A program made the position numbers and the translations under genes. From Paragyromitra xinjiangensis (lineage: Eukaryota > Ascomycota > Pezizomycetes > Pezizales > Discinaceae), in NCBI GenBank assembly GCA_038503065.1, contig JBCAMK010000002.1:806001-870000 (forward strand): a DNA stretch of 64,000 bases, read 5' to 3'. The notes below the pieces were generated by a model that was not told where the DNA came from, made no database searches, and worked only from the letters and a program-made list of their open reading frames with translations. The first letter of the stretch is position 1. Each line of letters starts with the position of its first letter. Shown here in pieces: positions 59,532 to 64,000 of the stretch.

Positions 59532-60838
59532 CTACGCATTCTTAAGTGGTTGAGGGCCGCCATATAATAGTTCAGTTCCAAAGACCCTGTCCCAGATCTT
59601 GGAGGTGACGCCGAAGCCTTTCTGGTAGTCTGCGTAGTGGTGCTGAAGATGGTATTTTTTGAGTTCACGGTAGTATGATGGGAGTCTAGATAGTGTTAGC
59701 TGTACGCTTTGATACTTGGACCCATAGAATAACTTACGATTTGTGGTGCAGGAAGTAGTGCGTGAGGTCGTAGCAAACATATCCGAAGATTCCACCGCAG
59801 AAGACGCTAGTCGCAACATACCAGTCGAACCAGAAAACGGTATGAGCAAGGTACCAGAAAGGTGTTGCAAGAGCAACAAACAGCGTCGGCGGCATAACAA
59901 GCCTCAGCTTATCCATAGGCAAGAAATGATGAACACCATGAAGGACAAAGTGTAAAGTTATCGCGACATGATTATCCGGCATTTTCCTACCCCACAAATC
60001 AGCAACTGTCCGGTCAAGTTTAAAACCAACAGATCCACATACTCATCAAGATGAAACAAGCACCGATGCAACCCATACTCAATCAACGTCCACAATGACA
60101 ACCCAACACAAAAGAGCGCAGCCACAACCCCCCAATTCTGCAACCCTTTACTCGCCTCCCACACGCCATACGAAATACACGGCAACCATATCATCGGCAC
60201 GACAAACCACGGCGTTTTAGTCAGAGGTTCCAAAAAGTTACCAAACAGCGGTGCCGACTCGCCACCTTTGTAGTGTCGTGGTCTGTGCACCTGCTGCAGA
60301 TAGAATTCCTTCGAGAATCCGCCGTTCCAGACTTGCATCAGCAATGGTCGGTTCAGATCCAGGAACTTGTGCTTTTTGTAGTCGGAGGTGATGTCAGTGG
60401 GGACTGAAAGTTCTTCCTCGGAGGACATGCCAGTTAGCGGCGATGGGCCCACGGGGGAGCTGGAGCGTGGCGTGGATACGGGTAAGGGGGTGCCAGGAGG
60501 GGATGGTGGCATGCGGTTGGCATCGGTGGGGAGAAGACCGAGAATGTAGTCTTCGAGTATCTCATAGGCAGCTTCCGAGTGGGTGTGGGAGGTCTCATCG
60601 GTGAGGATCGCGGTGATATCTTTACCAGCGTACCTGGAATTGTATGTTAGAACGATTCGCTCGACGAGGATGCTGTCGGTGAGACTTACTCGAGAATCAA
60701 GTCCTCACCACCAGGGTGGTCGCCTAAGAACTGAGTGATGTCGTAGACTTTGTTACCAATGGTGACATAGCAGGACTTGCTGCTCTTGTGTTTCTCCAGT
60801 TCAGCGACCGAGATAGTGGGGAGACTCGAGTACGACAT
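59532..60838 (-). CDS. scs7: sphingolipid fatty acid 2-hydroxylase (Scs7/FA2H)
   Basis: ER membrane di-iron enzyme that puts the 2-hydroxyl on the very-long-chain fatty acid of ceramide. Four exons on the minus strand with introns at 60634-60689, 59987-60042 and 59686-59737; the coding total is 1143 nt (380 aa). An N-terminal cytochrome b5 domain (about residues 8-80) has the heme ligand in FLGDHPGGEDLILEYAGKD and a second His in the ETSHTHSEAAYEIL segment. A Pro/Ser-rich linker follows, then the hydroxylase domain with the histidine clusters HRCLFH, HFVLHGVHH, HYFLHHK and HLQHHY, and at least four hydrophobic helices. The TLIEYGLHRCLFHLDEKMPD and LHHKSLPSYYRELKKYHLQH junctions arise only after splicing. 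Intact. Divergent from YEN1. Confidence 0.94.
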
Positions 60839-61834
60839 GACTGGTGAGGAGAGGAGTATTCAGCAATGTGATGTAGACTAGGAAAAGATTGGGAGGGGAG
60901 ATAAGTATTTATCGGGGAGAAAGGAAAGGGGTGGTTCAGGGGAATCGTGAAATTTGGTGTGGCGTGACTGAGCACCACAAACCGGCTGATTCAGCCACAC
61001 CACCGAAAGTTCGGCCGTGAGGCTTCCGTCTTTTCTCGCAGCGACTGCGTATGCATGAGGATTAGTTGATGCTGAATACGAAGAGCTACATGGGCCCCAC
61101 CTAGCAAGTACATGTATTGCTGACAGGCTTCTTCTGCTTCATGTTTTCCATAAACCTATGCGCGGCTTGAAGACCGAAATGTCAAGTTCTTCCTCTGAGG
61201 CTCAATCTCGGGATATGCCGTGAGATTGACACAAGTAAATTTACTGTGGTGCTTCTCCTTCATTAAATTTGTGCCTTTCTTCTGAAACCCGGTTGCGGTT
61301 CTCGCAAACGTTGACCAGGTTCTGCGTTCCAAGAGTTACGCAACCCATACCAGACAGTACAGTCAATGCTGACACCCTTGCCGGTTCGGTGCTGCAACCG
61401 AAAAGTCGTAGCAACCTAGAGTATAAATAATGGGGGAGTACATAGGCTCTATAAACCCACAGCGCTAAATAATATCCCCTTGGTTTTATTGTTATCTACT
61501 GCAGAAGCTGCGGTCTAAGTTCTGCAGTGGTCCAGCTTTGGGGGGGCTGTACCTGTGACACGTCCTGTTGATAAAGCACAATTACATGTACCACTGCGCC
61601 ATCACCCAGTACGAAAATAACACAAAAAGCGAACAGAGAAACATCACACATCCACCCGAGTGCTGGATCATGACCTACTGATCCAGATTAGATAAGATAA
61701 CCCCGTTGCCGCCCAGCTTCCCCGTTGCCATAGTAAACAAATGCGTCCGCCAGAATACACGAGGGCACCTGCACCTTCGCCAACCCCAAGCATACACACC
61801 ATTCTCTCAACAGCACTTTGTAAATAAGGAAGCG
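60839..61834. promoter_or_regulatory. divergent intergenic region, SCS7/YEN1
   Basis: About 1 kb between opposite starts. TACATGTA occurs at 61109 and 61583. No gene or clear TATA box. Confidence 0.4.
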
Positions 61835-64000
61835 ATGGGCATCTCCGGGTACGTCACCCCCCTTACGAATTCCTACAGACCGCTAACCTACAAAAACAGA
61901 CTCTACAGCGAGCTAGGCCCCGGCTCTCGAATCTCGCTAGCTAAAATTTCAGCAGACCATTTTGAGGCTACGGGTCGACGTCTACGGCTTGCTGTTGATG
62001 CTTCGATTTGGGCGTTTCAGGTGCAAGCGGGAAAAGGTACGTTCATGTAGTTGATTAGTCACGGATTACACTTTCTTGATGTGTAAACGGTTTCTTGAAA
62101 CTAATATTTATGCAGGCGGTACAAACCCCGCTCTTCGTACTCTCTATTATCGTCTTACTCGTCTTCTGCAATTGAATATAACTCCTCTCTTTGTGTTTGA
62201 CGGCCGGTCTCGTCCTGCCTTTAAACGGAATCATAAAACACTCTCTCACCTCACCCCAGCGCTTTCTAAGAACACGAAAGCCCTCCTGAAACTCTTTGGT
62301 TTCCCATACCACGATGCTCCTGGTGAAGCCGAAGCCGAATGTGCAGTTCTCCAGCAAAATGGCGTTGTCGACGCTGTTATGAGCGAGGATGTAGACACCC
62401 TGATGTTCGGGTGTGGAACCACGTTCCGGAACTGGTCCGGGCAAGGAAGTAGTAAACAGACGCCAACACACGTCACAGTATATGAGCGTGAAGACGTAGA
62501 GCGCGAGAGCGGGCTCACACGGAACGGGATGATACTAGTTGCGTTGATGAGTGGTGGAGACTACCTTCCCGAAGGAGTACCAAGATGTGGGATCAAGATT
62601 GCGGCAGATTGCGCTCGAGCCGGGTTTGGGGAGGATCTGTGTAATCTGGTGGAAGACGATGAAGAGGGATTTAAAGAATGGAGGGAACGGTTGCAGTTTG
62701 AGCTCGACACGAATGAAAGTGGATGGTTTCGACGGAAAAATAAGTCTGTCGTGATACCGCCTAATTTCCCAGATCGGACTGTGTTGGGGTATTATACGAA
62801 CCCTGTGGTTTCGAATCAAGATGCTGTCGAGAAGCTCCGGAGGAAGATTAAATGGGATGGTCAGGTTGACTTGTTTCGTCTACGGGAGTCGGTTCGTCAT
62901 GCGTTCGAATGGCGTGGCAAGCAAGGTGCTGCTAAATTTGTCCGTACACTCGCTCCAGCTCTTGTGTCCAGAAGACTCTTGGATGGGAATGAAAAAGGTG
63001 CCCTCGAGAACATCGTCAAGGGGTTTCATGGCAAGCGAGAGCATTGCTCCACTGATGGCCTTAAAGAACTTCGCCTCTCCTTTATCCCTGGTGAAGTCAT
63101 CATTATCGATATGGTTGCAGAGGAGGAAGACGAAGTTGAGGAAGACTCGAGTCACGAAGAAGAGGAGGAAGGCGCCGAAGAAGGCACAAGGAAGCCAAAG
63201 GACTATGATATATTCGCACCCGAGAGGATATGGGTGGTGGATATGTATGCGCGGATGAGCCTCCACGAGATGATTACAGAATGGGAGCAACCGAAGTCGA
63301 AAGTGAGGGGGAAGAAGATGACAGCGAAAGCGAATGTGGCAGAAGGATCGAAATTAGGGTATTCCAATGTTTCGAAGCCGAGTAATCTGAGTGCTATTGT
63401 CCCTGCGAAGAAACCGAGGGGGAGGTCGAGAGCTGTGGGGATGGGGTCTGAAATAACTATTTGGAATGATCGGCCTACGGTGACTACAAGGGCTTCTCTT
63501 GATTCTATGGCTACATCAGAGGAATCTCGCGAGGTTGTTGAGCCTGAAGTGCCTGCCGTACGTCTTCCTACAGCCCGGAAGTCCTCACGAACGACGGCCA
63601 CCGACGGCGCACCAGCACCGAAAAAGAAGGTGGCAAAGCCTAAGGATACGATTTTAAAGCCTCCCAAAAAATCTACCAGACACCAGCCTGAGGGAAGTGT
63701 ACAAGAGCCTGATGAGGAACTTCCGACCCCTTGGAGAACCGCCAGAAGGCCGTCTATAACCTTTGGCGTGTCTCCACCCTGTGGTCGTCGCTTTTCTGCT
63801 CTGGGAATTTATGGAGAATCGTTACCGGAGCCTTTTAGTAATGCAACTTGTCCTCCTATCGATTCGCCGTATGAGTTACCTGAAGCACTGGCCCCATCAC
63901 CGGCACAATCGCCGTCACCATCACTACCACCAGTCCTATCATATTTAGAACACGAGACTATAATGATCCTTTCATCCCCCGCTCCTGCTGCTCTTTCGCC
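61835..64000 (+). CDS. yen1: Holliday junction resolvase Yen1/GEN1 (XPG/Rad2 family), 3' end outside window
   Basis: Nuclear structure-specific endonuclease that cuts four-way DNA junctions during recombination. One intron at 62037-62115; exon 2 stays open to the window edge, giving about 695 codons so far. The protein starts MGISGYVTPL, as XPG nucleases do (Gly2 at the active site). It then has an XPG-N domain with RLRLAVDASIWAFQVQAGKG and FVFDGRSRPAFKRN, and an XPG-I domain with DAPGEAEAECAVLQ and VMSEDVDTLMFG. MSGGDYLPEGVPRCGIKIA follows at the metal-binding/helix-hairpin segment. The order and the ARG-like FRNW...THVTVY insert fit Yen1/GEN1 rather than Rad27 (too long, no PCNA box seen) or Exo1. 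The tail after about residue 400 is acidic, then Lys/Pro/Ser-rich with several S/T-P sites, as in Yen1, whose activity is controlled by CDK phosphorylation. Confidence 0.88.

Overview
This window is nuclear DNA of a filamentous ascomycete (Pezizomycotina). The protein-coding genes are split by many short spliceosomal introns, mostly 46-80 bp with GTRNGT-like donors, CTAAC/CTGAC-type branch sites and YAG acceptors. The gene content is typically fungal: a CBM1-tailed mannanase, Zn(II)2Cys6 regulator, DHA1-type MFS pump, CVNH lectin, BRE4-like aromatic-acid exporter, Scs7 hydroxylase and Yen1 resolvase. I cannot fix the class from sequence alone. I rebuilt 17 genes exon by exon; in each the exons sum to a multiple of three. 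One more gene is tentative.

Layout. The left half is gene-poor: a secreted GH5 mannanase (89-1992), a Zn2Cys6 regulator (7262-9530), an MFS transporter on the minus strand (14501-16985), a small cyanovirin-N homology protein (18723-19113) and a very large acidic repeat protein (27967-30823). These are separated by 2-9 kb stretches with no recognisable gene, no transposase-like frame, and many scattered stops. The right half is denser: an aromatic-acid exporter family membrane protein (35815-38734), a DUF3445/HRQ protein (40819-42214), a MYND zinc-finger protein (complement 42492-43791), an alpha/beta hydrolase (complement 44221-45096) and an F-box/ankyrin protein (47356-48711). A housekeeping block follows: glutaminyl cyclase, FMC1, the GTPase DRG1/Rbg1, prefoldin subunit 4, an unnamed small protein, fatty acid 2-hydroxylase SCS7, and YEN1, which runs off the right edge.

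How the genes relate. No biosynthetic cluster or operon-like unit is evident. Three divergent pairs probably share promoter regions: glutaminyl cyclase/FMC1, prefoldin 4/unnamed gene, and SCS7/YEN1. The mannanase is a plant-cell-wall enzyme and fits a saprotrophic or plant-associated life.

Main unexpected items. (1) Two intact non-autonomous DNA transposons sit on either side of the F-box/ankyrin gene: a 445-bp TA-duplicating element with 47-bp inverted repeats, and a 501-bp element with perfect 18-bp TAGTG... inverted repeats and a 9-bp target duplication. (2) An approximately 909-residue Val/Glu/Pro repeat protein has basic ends. (3) The palindrome TACATGTA occurs at least 12 times. (4) There is a 12-bp coding-compatible minisatellite. 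(5) One MFS intron is exactly 300 bp and carries tRNA-promoter-like boxes.
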